From Brevibacterium yomogidense (GTDB lineage: Bacteria; Actinomycetota; Actinomycetes; Actinomycetales; Brevibacteriaceae), in assembly GCF_900163715.1 (NCBI RefSeq), contig NZ_FWFF01000013.1, positions 62,001 through 126,000 of the forward strand: DNA of 64,000 bases, written 5' to 3'. The translations under genes were made by a program, and so were the position numbers. Shown piece after piece: positions 51,629 to 61,172 of this stretch. Each line of letters starts with the position of its first letter. Position 1 is the stretch's first letter. The notes beneath the pieces were generated by a model that was not told where the DNA came from, did not search any database, and worked only from the letters and a program-made list of their open reading frames with translations.

Positions 51629-52842
51629 CAGACGGTGTCCTTCCTGTACTTCTTGATCTCGTTGCGGGCGATCGAGCGCTTGTGGACCTCGTCCGGGCCG
51701 TCGGCCAGACGCAGTGTGCGCAGCCCTGCCCACCAGCCGGCGAGCGGGAAGTCCTGCGTGACGCCGCCGCCGCCGTGGACCTGGATCGCCCGATCAAGCA
51801 CCTTGAGCGCCATATTAGGCGCAGTGACCTTGATCTGGGCGATCTCGTTCTTCGCGACCTTGTTCCCGTGCTTGTCCATCATGTCTGCGGCGTGCAGGGT
51901 CGACAGGCGCGCCTGGTCGATCTCGATGCGCGATTCTGCGATCCACTCCTGGATGTTCGCACGCTCGGAGAGCTTCTGCCCCCAGGTGATGCGGGACTCC
52001 GCGCGCTTCACCATGAACTCGAGAGCGCGCTCCGCCATGCCGATCGAGCGCATGCAGTGGTGGATGCGTCCCGGTCCCAGGCGGGCCTGTGCGATCGCGA
52101 AGCCCTCTCCCTCGCCCTTGAGGACGTCCTTCGAGGGGACGCGCACCTGGTCGAAGGTGATGTCCGCGTGACCCTCGCGGTCGCTGTAGCCGAAGACGGT
52201 GAGGTTGCGGTTGATCGTGACGCCGGGTGCATCGATCGGGACGACCATCATCGACTGCTGGCGGTGCGGCGCCTCGTTCGGGTCCGTCTTGCCCATCACG
52301 ATGAGCACCTTGCAGTTGGGGTGCAGCGCGTTGGAGGTGAACCACTTGCGTCCGTCGAGGATGTACTCGTCGCCGTCCTTCTTCATGAGCATCTCGATGT
52401 TCGTCGCGTCCGAGGACGCGACGGCGGGCTCCGTCATCGCGAAGCCCGAGCGGATCTCGCCGTCGAGCAGCGGCTGCAGCCACTTCTCCTTGTGCTCGTC
52501 CGACCCGAAGACCGTGAAGACCTCCATGTTGCCGGTGTCCGGCGCGTTGCAGTTCATCGATTCCGGCGCGAGGTCGGGAGAGCGTCCCATGATCTCCGCC
52601 AGGGGCGCGTACTCGAAGTTCGTGAGCCCCGGGCCCCACTCCTTGTGCGGCTGGAAGAGGTTCCAGAGGCCGCGGGCCTTCGCCTCCGCCTTGAGATCCT
52701 CGAGGATCTGCGGGTGGAAGTGCGGCGTGTCCGCGGCTGCCATCTGCTCCTCGTAGACGGCCTCCGCCGGGTAGATCTTCTCGTCCATGAAGGCGAGCAG
52801 CTTCTCCCGGTATTCCTGCCCGCGTGCGGTTGTCTCCAGCAT
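51628..52842 (-). CDS. Acyl-CoA dehydrogenase (ACAD10/11-like)
   Basis: A 404-residue flavoprotein whose sequence is unlike the other two dehydrogenases here. It has [61 protein letters not shown] and a C-terminal [17 protein letters not shown]. The last motif is typical of the ACAD10/11 group, which includes enzymes for hydroxylated or branched acyl-CoAs. A roughly 140-bp stretch precedes it, with TGTGTC repeats (52880-52897) and a small GCCGGC hairpin (52925-52942), but no clear promoter. Confidence 0.91.
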   Translation of the reverse strand: MLETTARGQEYREKLLAFMDEKIYPAEAVYEEQMAAADTPHFHPQILEDLKAEAKARGLWNLFQPHKEWGPGLTNFEYAPLAEIMGRSPDLAPESMNCNAPDTGNMEVFTVFGSDEHKEKWLQPLLDGEIRSGFAMTEPAVASSDATNIEMLMKKDGDEYILDGRKWFTSNALHPNCKVLIVMGKTDPNEAPHRQQSMMVVPIDAPGVTINRNLTVFGYSDREGHADITFDQVRVPSKDVLKGEGEGFAIAQARLGPGRIHHCMRSIGMAERALEFMVKRAESRITWGQKLSERANIQEWIAESRIEIDQARLSTLHAADMMDKHGNKVAKNEIAQIKVTAPNMALKVLDRAIQVHGGGGVTQDFPLAGWWAGLRTLRLADGPDEVHKRSIARNEIKKYRKDTV

Positions 52843-52984
52843 GTGGTCCTCCTCTGTCGATGCGTGTGCTGCCGTTATGTGTCTGTGTCTGTGTCTCGCC
52901 TGTGCCTGGAACTGCTGTGCTCGAGCCGGCCTCAGTGCCGGCGAAGTCGGATGGGAGCGGTCGAAGTGGCGGCTTGCCCGCCCT

Positions 52985-53791
52985 TCACTCGCCCTGAGCG
53001 ATCTTGCGCAGCTTCGCCTGGTAACGGCGCATGCCGGTCAACCACCGGTCGTAGTCGGAGCCCTTCATGCGGTACATGTCGAGGACTTCCGGGTGCGGGA
53101 GGATGAGGAACTCCTCCTGCTCGACAGCATCGAGCACCATGCGGGCGACATCCTCCGGATCGAGGACGCTCCCCGCTTCGGAGACAGCCTTCTGCGCGGC
53201 GAGCGCGTCTCCTGTCTTCGGGTTGTCCGGGTCGCCCCAGAGGATCTTCGTATTGACGCCCATGGGGGCGAGGACGGAGACGCGGACGCCCTCGTCTCCG
53301 TAGGTGACGGACAGCCATTCCGCGAAGGCCAGCGCCGCGTGCTTCGTGACCGAGTACCCGGCGGAGCCGATCTGGGTCAGCAGGCCCGCTGCCGAGGCCG
53401 TCGCGACGAAGTAGCCCGCCCCCCGTGCGGTCCAGTCCGGGATGAGCCGCTGCGCGGCTCTGATATGCGCGCGGAGGTTGACGTCGAGGACCGTGTCCCA
53501 GTCCTCGTCATCGCCCAGGCCGGACGCGCCACCGATGCCGGCGTTCGCGAAGTACAGGTCCACCTCGCCCAGCTGCGATCGCGCTGTGTCGAGAAGATCC
53601 GCGACTCCTTCAGCTGAGGCGACGTCGCCGGTCCAATGCATCTGATCGAGACCCTCTGCGGTCTGAGCGACTGCAGGGTCGATATCGGCGAGGAGCACGT
53701 GTGCGCCCCGCGCGGTGAGTGCCGACGAGAGTGCGGCGCCGATGCCGCCCGCCGCTCCGGTCACAACCGCGTTACGTCCGTTGACGTCCAT
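52985..53791 (-). CDS. Short-chain dehydrogenase/reductase
   Basis: NAD(P)-dependent oxidoreductase, 268 residues: [17 protein letters not shown] cofactor loop, NAG motif in YFANAGIGG, and the Tyr-Lys pair in [12 protein letters not shown]. The substrate is unknown; alcohols or 3-hydroxyacyl-CoAs of the catabolic pathway are plausible. The ATG at 53791 has a strong GGAAGGAG site. It is the first gene of the minus-strand catabolic operon and its own promoter with an operator-like repeat lies just upstream. Confidence 0.9.
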   Translation of the reverse strand: MDVNGRNAVVTGAAGGIGAALSSALTARGAHVLLADIDPAVAQTAEGLDQMHWTGDVASAEGVADLLDTARSQLGEVDLYFANAGIGGASGLGDDEDWDTVLDVNLRAHIRAAQRLIPDWTARGAGYFVATASAAGLLTQIGSAGYSVTKHAALAFAEWLSVTYGDEGVRVSVLAPMGVNTKILWGDPDNPKTGDALAAQKAVSEAGSVLDPEDVARMVLDAVEQEEFLILPHPEVLDMYRMKGSDYDRWLTGMRRYQAKLRKIAQGE

Positions 53792-53840
53792 CTGGGCTCC
53801 TTCCCTGCCAGGCACATCCTTGTGAGCTGGCTTACCTCTA

Positions 53841-53869
53841 TCTATAGTTGAGGATGACCTCGATTTCAA
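53841..53869 (-). promoter_or_regulatory. Promoter of the SDR-led catabolic operon
   Basis: On the minus strand a TTGAAA -35 (53869-53864) and a TATAGA -10 (53846-53841) are separated by exactly 17 bp. Transcription would start near 53834, about 43 nt before the SDR ATG. Confidence 0.75.
53846..53865. promoter_or_regulatory. Operator-like inverted repeat between -35 and -10
   Basis: AGTTGAGG-ATGA-CCTCGATT, an imperfect repeat with six of eight positions matching, occupies the promoter spacer. The half sites (AGTTGA and TCGATT) stand at the same distance from the centre as in the 22-bp palindrome before the ABC transporter operon. A repressor bound here would block RNA polymerase. Confidence 0.6.
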
Positions 53870-53878
53870 GTGTTGCCA

Positions 53879-53898
53879 ATCGTTCGTTCAGTAACGAT
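53879..53898. promoter_or_regulatory. Second inverted repeat in the divergent region
   Basis: ATCGTT-N8-AACGAT lies between the SDR promoter and the plus-strand CoA ligase. It may be an operator for the ligase, whose own promoter is not clear (TTGCCA at 53873 is the only -35-like hexamer nearby). It differs from the AGTTGA-type sites. Confidence 0.4.
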
Positions 53899-53969
53899 CA
53901 CCGAACCTGGCGTCGCAACGAAGGGACCCCGTGGGCCTCTGCCCCGGGGCCGTGATCCGAAGGAGCATC

Positions 53970-55511
53970 ATGGCCGTAGACGTACACGCACCCACCTCCC
54001 ACCTCCCGGACATCCTGCTGCCCTGGGTGTCCGCACGGCCCGACGCGCACGCGCTGCTCACCCCTCCGGGTGACGGCCGCACCGTCCTCACGTGGGCGCG
54101 GCTGCTGGGAGAGGCCGCTGCGGCTCGGGACCGATTCACCGGCGCCGGCCTGCAGCCCGGCGATCGAGTCATCCTCATCGCGCCCAGCTGCCCGGAGTTC
54201 GTCGCGGAGTTCTTCGGCGCCCAGGCCGCCGGACTCGTGGTCGTCGCGGTCAATCCGCTCTCGACCACACGGGAGATCGATTACCTGCTGGAGGATTCGG
54301 GCGCTCGTCTCATCGTCGCCCATCCGTCCCGGTCCGAGGCCGGCCGCGCCTCCGCAGAGGCAGTGGGGGTCGCGTTCCGCCTCATCGATCCCGTGCGGTC
54401 CGACGGTCCGGAGATCCGCCCGGACGCTCACGGAGACATCGACTTCGCGGTGGCCGGACGATCCCGCGACGATCTCGCGGCACTCCTCTACACCTCCGGC
54501 ACCACGGGTCGGCCCAAGGGTGCGATGCTCACCGTCGGGAACCTGCTGTCGACCGTCGACATCGTCGGCGAGATCATCGAGGTCGGACCCGACGACCACT
54601 GGGCGACGGGACTGCCGCTCTTCCACGTGTTCGGCCTCGTCACCGTGACACTGTCCTCGCTCCGGGCGGGGGTCCCGGTCACGCTGTTCCCCCGCTGGGA
54701 TCCACGGGCGTTCGTGGACGCGCTCACCACGGATCACGTCACGGTCGTCTCCGGTGTGCCCACGATGTGGATGTCGGTGCTCGCAGAGGCCGCTGACAGC
54801 GGGGCCCCGACGCTGCGAGCGGTGAGCTCCGGCGGCGCAGCGATCTCCGCAGACGTCCTGAGGCGCTTCGAGGAGCGCTACCAGGCTCCCGTCGTCGAGG
54901 GCTACGGGCTCACGGAGACCAGCGCCGTGGGCACGTTCAACCCGCTGCACGGAGTCCGGAAGGTGGGCAGCGTGGGCCATGCGGTGCCTCGGATGGAGGT
55001 CAAGGTGGTCGACCTCGACGGGAACCCGGCCGCTCCCGACGAACCCGGCGAGGTGTGCCTGCGGGGTCCGGCGATCATGCGCGGATACTGGAACAGGCCC
55101 GAGGCGACGGCGGAGGTCCTCGGTGAGGACGGCTGGTTCCGCACGGGCGACATCGGAAGGCTCGACGAGGACGGCTATCTGTTCATCGTCGACCGCATGA
55201 AGGACCTCATCATCCACGGCGGGTACAACGTGTACCCGCGCGAGGTGGAGGAGGTGCTGTACGAGATCCCAGGCGTGCGCGAAGCCGCGGTGGTCGGCAC
55301 ACCCGACGAACGGTACGGACAGCAGGTCACCGCCGTCATCGCACGCAGCGCGGGCTCGCAGCTGGACGCCGCGGAGGTCGAGCGCGTGACCCGGGAGAAG
55401 CTCGCGGCGTACAAGATCCCGCGGATCATCGAGTTCATCGACGAGCTGCCGAAGGGACCGTCGGGCAAGATCCTCAAGCGGGCCCTCTTCGGGGCCCCGA
55501 ACGGATCCTGA
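53970..55511 (+). CDS. Acyl-CoA synthetase (AMP-forming, long-chain type)
   Basis: A second CoA ligase, 513 residues, with YTSGTTGRPKGAMLT, GYGLTETSAV, GWFRTGDIGRLDEDGY and the C-terminal lysine in PKGPSGKILKRAL. It is diverged from the ligase on the other strand, so it probably activates a different acid or acts on the imported substrate. The ATG at 53970 follows AAGGAG with a short 4-nt spacer; an upstream ATG at 53931 lacks a site. It is read away from the SDR operon. Confidence 0.92.
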   Translation: MAVDVHAPTSHLPDILLPWVSARPDAHALLTPPGDGRTVLTWARLLGEAAAARDRFTGAGLQPGDRVILIAPSCPEFVAEFFGAQAAGLVVVAVNPLSTTREIDYLLEDSGARLIVAHPSRSEAGRASAEAVGVAFRLIDPVRSDGPEIRPDAHGDIDFAVAGRSRDDLAALLYTSGTTGRPKGAMLTVGNLLSTVDIVGEIIEVGPDDHWATGLPLFHVFGLVTVTLSSLRAGVPVTLFPRWDPRAFVDALTTDHVTVVSGVPTMWMSVLAEAADSGAPTLRAVSSGGAAISADVLRRFEERYQAPVVEGYGLTETSAVGTFNPLHGVRKVGSVGHAVPRMEVKVVDLDGNPAAPDEPGEVCLRGPAIMRGYWNRPEATAEVLGEDGWFRTGDIGRLDEDGYLFIVDRMKDLIIHGGYNVYPREVEEVLYEIPGVREAAVVGTPDERYGQQVTAVIARSAGSQLDAAEVERVTREKLAAYKIPRIIEFIDELPKGPSGKILKRALFGAPNGS

Positions 55512-55534
55512 GCCGTCCCGTGACCCTTTCGTGA

Positions 55535-55563
55535 TTGACATCACACTCATGTCTGGCTAGCTT
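55535..55563 (+). promoter_or_regulatory. Promoter of the ABC transporter operon
   Basis: A perfect TTGACA -35 (55535-55540), 17-bp spacer and TAGCTT -10 (55558-55563). The start would fall near 55570, about 100 nt before the binding-protein ATG. Confidence 0.75.
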
Positions 55564-55570
55564 AGATCTG

Positions 55571-55592
55571 AAGTTGAAGTCGGATTCAACTT
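55571..55592. promoter_or_regulatory. Perfect 22-bp palindromic operator downstream of -10
   Basis: AAGTTGAA-GTCGGA-TTCAACTT has perfect 8-bp arms and starts at the predicted transcription start. That position and a dimer-sized length suit a TetR-family repressor. A related site lies in the promoter of the divergent catabolic operon. The TetR gene at the end of this operon is the obvious candidate, although no binding data exist. Confidence 0.7.
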
Positions 55593-55671
55593 AGCTGCTG
55601 GTCTGGTCTCACCAGATCCACCCGGATACCACCTCCGGGACAGCACTCCCTCATTTCAAAGGAGAAATGCA

Positions 55672-56883
55672 ATGGGCGCTTCCACCACGACCCGCACCCT
55701 TCGTACCCTCGCCGCAGCGGTCTGCGGCGGCACCCTCGTCGCCCTCGCCGCGTGCGGGGGCGGAACCGCCAGCAGCGGCGAGGGCGGCACCATCGTGATC
55801 GGCTACTCCGGCCCTCTCAGTGGAGGGGCGGCAGCGTACGGCGAGAACATCCAGGTCGGCATGCAGATGGCAGTGGACGACCTCAACGAGCTGGGTGTGA
55901 CGGTCGACGGCGGCGAGTACACCGTAGAACTCAACTCCCTCGACGACATGTACCAGCCCAACACCGCGGCCACGAACGCGCAGCGTCTTGCCGAGCAGGA
56001 CGATGCCGCTGTCATCTTCGTCCCCCATTCCGGCGGCATCCAGGCCGCACAGGAACTGAACTCCGGTCGCAGCGAGTTCCTCCTGGGCGCCTACAGCTCC
56101 GACCCCGCGATCCTCGAGACCGACAACCCCCTGACGATGATGGTCCCGCCCAGCTTCAAGAGCTATTCGGCGCCCTTCGTCGAGAAGCTCAAGACGGATG
56201 GAGTCGAGAAGCTGGGACTGCTGGGCACCGCGAGCGAGTACGGGCAGTCCTGGACGTCCCTCGTGAGCGAGGAGTGGGAATCGCAGGACGGAGAGGTCCT
56301 GACGGACAACAGCATCGACTACTCGACCGTCTCCGACTTCGCCGGTCCTGTGTCCCGCACCCTGTCCGAGGAGCCCGACGTCATCTTCCTGGGCGGCCCA
56401 TCGCAGCCGACCGCCCTGATCATCGAAGAGGCCCGTGGGCAGGGCTACGAGGGCTCGTTCCTCATCATGGACCAGGCGAAGTTCGAGGAGATGGAGCTCT
56501 TCACCGATCCAGAGAATCTCAACGACTCGATCGGCGTCGTCCCTGTCCGGGAGTACGAGGATCCAGGTACTGAGGCCTTCGTGTCCGCCTTCGACGAGCT
56601 CGTCGACGGCGCACGCCCTGCCACATCGGAAGTGTCGCTGCACTACCAGTCGGTCGCACTCTCGGTGAAGGCCATGGAGGTCGCCGGGACCATAGACGAC
56701 CCGCAGGCCATCCGCGATGCGATCGGCGATGCCGCCGGTCAGGTCGACGAGCAGTTCCACGTCTCCGGGTTCCCCACAGAGGTGACTGACGCGGGCCATC
56801 TTCGCAACGAGGACTTCCAAGCCGCGTACAGGAACAGCGATGGAGAGTACGAGTTCCTTCCGATCGAGCATGCGGAAGACTGA
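55672..56883 (+). CDS. livK: LIV-type ABC transporter substrate-binding lipoprotein
   Basis: Extracytoplasmic type I binding protein of the branched-chain amino acid (LIV) class, 403 residues. The signal peptide ends in LAAC (lipidated Cys28). The mature part has the family's IVIGYSGPLSGGAAAYGENI opening and HSGGIQAAQELN hinge region. Given the acyl-CoA catabolic genes around it, the ligand may be a carboxylic acid rather than an amino acid. It follows a strong promoter-palindrome and precedes both permeases. Confidence 0.92.
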   Translation: MGASTTTRTLRTLAAAVCGGTLVALAACGGGTASSGEGGTIVIGYSGPLSGGAAAYGENIQVGMQMAVDDLNELGVTVDGGEYTVELNSLDDMYQPNTAATNAQRLAEQDDAAVIFVPHSGGIQAAQELNSGRSEFLLGAYSSDPAILETDNPLTMMVPPSFKSYSAPFVEKLKTDGVEKLGLLGTASEYGQSWTSLVSEEWESQDGEVLTDNSIDYSTVSDFAGPVSRTLSEEPDVIFLGGPSQPTALIIEEARGQGYEGSFLIMDQAKFEEMELFTDPENLNDSIGVVPVREYEDPGTEAFVSAFDELVDGARPATSEVSLHYQSVALSVKAMEVAGTIDDPQAIRDAIGDAAGQVDEQFHVSGFPTEVTDAGHLRNEDFQAAYRNSDGEYEFLPIEHAED

Positions 56884-56925
56884 CCTCCGGTTCCAGCCCC
56901 CGCACTCCATCGACCCAGGACTGCA

Positions 56926-57792
56926 ATGACCCTTTTCATACAACAGCTCTTCAACGGGCTGGCCCTGGGCGGCGTGTACTGCCTCGCCGCCATCGGGCTC
57001 ACCCTCGTCTTCGGTGTCCTCCGAATCCCCAACCTGGCGCACGGCTCGCTGTACATGCTCGGCGCGTACGTCACGTACTTCTTCCTCACCGCAGTAGGAG
57101 TCCCCTACGTCGCAGCGATCGGACTCGCGGCGATCGTGCTGGCCGTCGTCGGCATTCTGCTCGAGCGGCTGGTCTTCCACCCGCTGAGGAAGTCACCGCA
57201 CACGCACCACATGATCGCCGCGGTGGGCGCCATGTTCTTCTTCCAGGCTGTTGCGCAGGTGATCTGGGGCGCGGACTTCCGCCGCATGGAATCACCCTTC
57301 GAGGGAACACTCTCGATCGGGGGCGCCCAGATCTCCTGGCAGCGCATCATCATCATCCTCACTGCTGTCGCGGTGCTCGCCCTCCTCACGTGGTTCATCA
57401 AGCGGTCGATCCACGGACAGACCATCGAGGCCGTCGAACAGGACCGGACCGGCGCATCACTCGCCGGCATCAGTCCCAACACCGTCTCGATGCTCACCTT
57501 CGCGCTGGCTGCGGCGCTCGCCACGATCGCCGCAGGACTCGTCGCGCCCATCAACCTGCTCTCCCCCACGATGGGTGCTGCGCTCGACCTCAAGATCTTC
57601 GCGATCATCATCCTGGGCGGGCTCGGCTCGATACCCGGCGCGATCGTCGGCGGGTTCCTCCTGGCACTCGCAGAGGTCATGACATCCACGTACGTCTCTT
57701 CCGCTGCTGGTGAGGCGATCGCGTTCGTCGTCCTCGTCGCGGTCCTGGCAGTCAGACCCACCGGCCTCTTCGCAAAGGCGGTGCAGCGATGA
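56926..57792 (+). CDS. livH: LIV-type ABC transporter permease (LivH-like)
   Basis: Inner-membrane permease of 288 residues with about eight helices. Family features are LGGVYCLAAIGLTLVFGVLRIPNLAHGSLYM at the N-terminus and the EAA-like DLKIFAIIILGGLGSIPGAIVGGFL. It pairs with the next gene product. The binding-protein gene lies 42 bp upstream and its stop overlaps the second permease by 4 nt. Confidence 0.95.
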   Translation: MTLFIQQLFNGLALGGVYCLAAIGLTLVFGVLRIPNLAHGSLYMLGAYVTYFFLTAVGVPYVAAIGLAAIVLAVVGILLERLVFHPLRKSPHTHHMIAAVGAMFFFQAVAQVIWGADFRRMESPFEGTLSIGGAQISWQRIIIILTAVAVLALLTWFIKRSIHGQTIEAVEQDRTGASLAGISPNTVSMLTFALAAALATIAAGLVAPINLLSPTMGAALDLKIFAIIILGGLGSIPGAIVGGFLLALAEVMTSTYVSSAAGEAIAFVVLVAVLAVRPTGLFAKAVQR

Positions 57793-58802
57793 CAGCACGC
57801 ATCTCGATCCAGCACGTCGGCATGGCGCTCGTGGCCATCGCGCTCGTCATCGCGCCGTTCGCGCTGGCCGGCCAGGACTACGTCCTGAGACTCCTCACGA
57901 TGGCGGCGACCTACGCGATCGCCGTCTACGGCTTCAACATCATCCTCGGACTCACAGGGCAGCTGTCACTCGCCCACGGCGGATTCTTCGGCATCGGCAT
58001 CTACGTGGTCGGACTCCTCACGACCGATCACGGCTGGTCATTCTGGTCCGCGTTCCTCGCAGCGATCATCGTCACCGCGGTGACGGGATTCGCCTGCGGC
58101 GTCGTGGCACTGCGCACGCGCCAGGAGTACTTCGCCATCTTCACGATGGCGGTCGGCTTCATCATCTTCCTCATCCTGAGCCGATGGGAATCCGTCACGC
58201 ACGGCATGTCGGGCATATCCGGCATCCCGTTCCCGGAGGGGTTCGGCATCATCGACTTCTCCGAGCCCATCGCGATGTACTTCCTGGTGCTCCTGTTCCT
58301 GGCCGGCGCCGCATACATCACCTATGCGATCCGTCGGTCGGGAGTGGGGCGCACACTCATCGCGATCCGCACATCAGAGGACCTCGCGAACTCGATCGGT
58401 GTGAACGTCGGCCTCAACAAGCAGCTCGCCTTCGCAGCATCGACGACTTTCGCAGGTGTCGCCGGCGGTCTCTTCGCTGCTGTCCAGGGGTTCGTGGGCC
58501 CCAGCTCTGCCAGCGTGAACCTCACCTTCGAACTGCTCATGTTCATCCTGGTGGGCGGCCTCGGCACGGTGATGGGACCGATCGTCGGCTCGTTTGTCGT
58601 GACGTTCCTCTTCGAGACGTTCCAGGACTTCCAGTCCTACCGCTTCATCGTTCTGGGTCCGGTCATCATCGCTCTGGTGATCTTCGCCCCGCGCGGAATC
58701 GTCGGGTATCTCAACGCCTACGTCGCCAGACGGCGGGCGAAACGTGCACGCAGACAGATGGCCCCCCAAGCGGCAGCCTCTGAGACGAAGGAGGTGTCAT
58801 GA
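57789..58802 (+). CDS. livM: LIV-type ABC transporter permease (LivM-like)
   Basis: Second membrane subunit, 337 residues with about ten helices. Motifs include [23 protein letters not shown] and [20 protein letters not shown], plus the cytoplasmic [22 protein letters not shown] loop that couples to the ATPases. The basic C-terminal tail ([10 protein letters not shown]) is cytoplasmic. Both ends overlap neighbours by 4 nt. Confidence 0.95.
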   Translation: MTARISIQHVGMALVAIALVIAPFALAGQDYVLRLLTMAATYAIAVYGFNIILGLTGQLSLAHGGFFGIGIYVVGLLTTDHGWSFWSAFLAAIIVTAVTGFACGVVALRTRQEYFAIFTMAVGFIIFLILSRWESVTHGMSGISGIPFPEGFGIIDFSEPIAMYFLVLLFLAGAAYITYAIRRSGVGRTLIAIRTSEDLANSIGVNVGLNKQLAFAASTTFAGVAGGLFAAVQGFVGPSSASVNLTFELLMFILVGGLGTVMGPIVGSFVVTFLFETFQDFQSYRFIVLGPVIIALVIFAPRGIVGYLNAYVARRRAKRARRQMAPQAAASETKEVS

Positions 58803-59581
58803 CGCTCCTCGAAGTACGTGGCCTCGGCAAGCAGTTCGGCGGGCTCCATGCTGTCCGGGACGTGGATCTCGACGTTCGGGAGGGCGAGATCACCGCGATC
58901 ATCGGACCGAACGGCGCAGGCAAGTCAACGGTGTTCAACCTGCTCTCCGGCTTCTACCGACCTACAGCCGGCACCGTCACGTTCAAGGGACGAGACATCA
59001 CGGGCAAGAAGCCGTACACCACGGTCAGGGACGGGATCGCCCGTACGTTCCAGACGACGAATCTCTTCGAGGATTCGACCGTCTTGGACAATGTCCTCTC
59101 CGGCCGCATCGTCCGATCACGATCCACGGTGTTCGGAGCGGTGCTGCAGACCCCCAGCTTCCGCCGCGAGGAGCAGTACAACCTCACGAAGGCTATGGAG
59201 GCGCTGGAGTTCGCCGGTATCGCCCACTATCGGGACGACCTCGCCGGGGAAGTCCCCCAGGAGGTGCAGAAGCGCGTGGCGATCGCCGTGGCTCTGGCCA
59301 CGGAACCGGACCTGCTGCTCCTCGATGAGCCGGCCGGCGGGATCACCGAGGACGAGACCGTGGGCTTCGGAGACCTCATCCGGCAGATCGTCGCACGCGG
59401 CATCACCGTCTGCCTCGTCGAGCACAAGATGTCGATGATCATGAGTCTGGCGGACAGGATCCTCGTCCTGGACCACGGACAGACCATCGCGTTCGGTACT
59501 CCGGATGAGATCAAACGCGACCCCAAAGTCATCGAGGCCTACCTGGGCGCCGACGACGCTGAAGAGGAAGGTGAGGAGTGA
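58799..59581 (+). CDS. livG: LIV-type ABC transporter ATPase (LivG-like)
   Basis: Cytoplasmic ATPase of 260 residues. Walker A is [12 protein letters not shown], the Walker B segment [10 protein letters not shown], and HKMSMI carries the switch histidine. The ABC signature is altered: instead of LSGGQ I see [14 protein letters not shown], a degeneracy worth noting though these heterodimers often have one poor site. A near-perfect AAGGAGGTG ribosome site precedes the ATG, which overlaps the livM stop. Confidence 0.93.
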   Translation: MTLLEVRGLGKQFGGLHAVRDVDLDVREGEITAIIGPNGAGKSTVFNLLSGFYRPTAGTVTFKGRDITGKKPYTTVRDGIARTFQTTNLFEDSTVLDNVLSGRIVRSRSTVFGAVLQTPSFRREEQYNLTKAMEALEFAGIAHYRDDLAGEVPQEVQKRVAIAVALATEPDLLLLDEPAGGITEDETVGFGDLIRQIVARGITVCLVEHKMSMIMSLADRILVLDHGQTIAFGTPDEIKRDPKVIEAYLGADDAEEEGEE

Positions 59582-60288
59582 TGCTCACTGTCACCGGGCT
59601 CAGTGCGGGATACGACGCGATCGATGTGCTCCACTCCGTCGACATCACCGCGGAGCAGGGAGAGATCACAGTCCTACTGGGTGCCAACGGCTCCGGGAAG
59701 ACGACCATGTTCAAGACGATCAGCGGTCTCATCCGCCCCACAGCGGGTGAGATCGAATTCAACGGGAAGCCGATCACTCGTCGTCCTGCCAGCGCGATCG
59801 TCGGTGCAGGGATCGCGCATTCTCCCGAAGGCCGCCACCTCTTCCCCAAGATGTCGGTGGAGAAGAATCTGGTCCTGGGCGGATACACGCGACGGAAGAA
59901 CCGCTCGCGCCAGCGGGAGCTTCTGAACCAGGTCTTCGAACTGTTCCCCATCCTCCATGAGAAGCGCCATGATCCATCGGGTTCTCTGTCCGGCGGGCAG
60001 CAGCAGATGGTCGCGATCGGCCGTGCCCTGACCGCAGATCCACGACTCCTCATCCTCGACGAGCCGTCGATGGGACTCGCCCCGCTGGTGGTCAAGCAGG
60101 TGCTGGAGGCTGTTGTGGAGATCAACAGGACCGGGATCGGAGTGCTGCTCGCAGAGCAGAACGCGACGCAGGCGCTGCGCATCGCCCACCGCGGATATGT
60201 GCTCGCAGAAGGTCGTGTCGTACTGTCGGGAAGTGCCGATGACCTCCTGCACGACTCCGACGTGCGCGCCGCCTACCTCGGCATGTAG
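59581..60288 (+). CDS. livF: LIV-type ABC transporter ATPase (LivF-like)
   Basis: Second ATPase, 235 residues: Walker A GANGSGKTTMFK, the canonical signature LSGGQQQMVAIGRAL, Walker B LLILDEPSMGLAP and switch region LLAEQNATQAL. With LivG it should make one full composite site and one built around LivG's altered signature. The ATG at 59581 overlaps the livG stop (TGATG); a GTG at 59578 would also fit. A hairpin follows the stop. Confidence 0.95.
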   Translation: MLTVTGLSAGYDAIDVLHSVDITAEQGEITVLLGANGSGKTTMFKTISGLIRPTAGEIEFNGKPITRRPASAIVGAGIAHSPEGRHLFPKMSVEKNLVLGGYTRRKNRSRQRELLNQVFELFPILHEKRHDPSGSLSGGQQQMVAIGRALTADPRLLILDEPSMGLAPLVVKQVLEAVVEINRTGIGVLLAEQNATQALRIAHRGYVLAEGRVVLSGSADDLLHDSDVRAAYLGM

Positions 60289-60301
60289 AAACTCTGCGCG
60301 A

Positions 60302-60343
60302 TCGGGGCAGGGACACCGGACCCGGTTCTGCTTCCTGCCCCGA
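60302..60343 (+). terminator. Hairpin after the ABC transporter operon
   Basis: TCGGGGCAGG (60302-60311) pairs with CCTGCCCCGA (60334-60343), a 10-bp stem enclosing a smaller ACCG/CGGT hairpin, 13 nt after the livF stop. Probable terminator or attenuator between the transporter genes and tetR. No T-run is present. Confidence 0.6.
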
Positions 60344-60404
60344 GCGCTGTCCTGATCCGCCCGAGGAGGGCGGCCACGCCGACCTCTGCACACGAGGAGT
60401 GAAG

Positions 60405-61169
60405 ATGAGCACCACGTCCAGCCCCAGTGGGCAGGCTGCCAGCCGGAGGCGCGACCCGCAGGATCTCACGCGCAAGGGGCAGCGCACGCGCAAATCGCTC
60501 GTCGATGCCGCACGCGCGGTGTTCTACGAGCAGGGGTACATCGATGCCCGCCTGTCCGAGGTGACCGAGCGCGCCGGTGTGTCGACGGGGACCCTCTACA
60601 CGTACTTCGACGATCGCGAGCAGCTGCTCGCGGCGATCATCGACGACGCGTATGCGCGATCCGTGCGACCCGCGGGTTCACGGCCGGCGGATGTGGGCGA
60701 TCCGTTCCGCCGGATCTTCAACGGCAACCGCCGATACGTCGAGGCATACCGCCAGAGCTCCGACCTCATGGCGATCTTCGATCAGGCCGAATACCTCGAT
60801 GAAGCGCTCAAGGCCCGACGGATGGCTCGCGCATCCGACTTCGCACAGCGCAATGCGCAGACCATCCGCAGACTGCAGGACGAAGGCACTGTCGACCGCG
60901 GGGTCGAGCCGCTCATCGCCGCGCAGGCCCTGTCCTTCATGGTGTCGACCCAGTGCCGCTACGTCTACGTCCACGCACCGGACCCCAGCTGCGCGGACGC
61001 CGCGGGAGCGCAGGCGCTCGCCGATCACCTGACCCGGCTGTGGTTCTCAGCGCTGGGCGTCGACCCGGACCCTCTCCTGGAGACGTTCATCGCCGAGGCG
61101 GAGCAGGCGGGAGCAGACGCCGACGACGCCGAAGCCCCCGGGGACGAGCAGGTGCAGGCCGCAGACTGA
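60405..61169 (+). CDS. TetR-family transcriptional regulator
   Basis: One-component repressor, 254 residues. The N-terminal helix-turn-helix is clear: RKSLVDAARAVFYEQGYIDA through VSTGTLYTYFDDREQL (about residues 25-75). The C-terminal ligand domain has no recognised signature and ends in an acidic tail. Such regulators of acyl-CoA genes usually sense an acyl-CoA. The ATG at 60405 has GAGGAG 5 nt upstream, whereas the GTG at 60399 overlaps that site. It is the likely ligand-responsive partner of the palindromes at 53846 and 55571. Confidence 0.92.
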   Translation: MSTTSSPSGQAASRRRDPQDLTRKGQRTRKSLVDAARAVFYEQGYIDARLSEVTERAGVSTGTLYTYFDDREQLLAAIIDDAYARSVRPAGSRPADVGDPFRRIFNGNRRYVEAYRQSSDLMAIFDQAEYLDEALKARRMARASDFAQRNAQTIRRLQDEGTVDRGVEPLIAAQALSFMVSTQCRYVYVHAPDPSCADAAGAQALADHLTRLWFSALGVDPDPLLETFIAEAEQAGADADDAEAPGDEQVQAAD

Positions 61170-61172
61170 TCG

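Noticed and set aside
52880..52897. TGTGTC triplet repeat as a phase-variable tract
   Set aside because: Only three copies, outside coding sequence and without an evident promoter.
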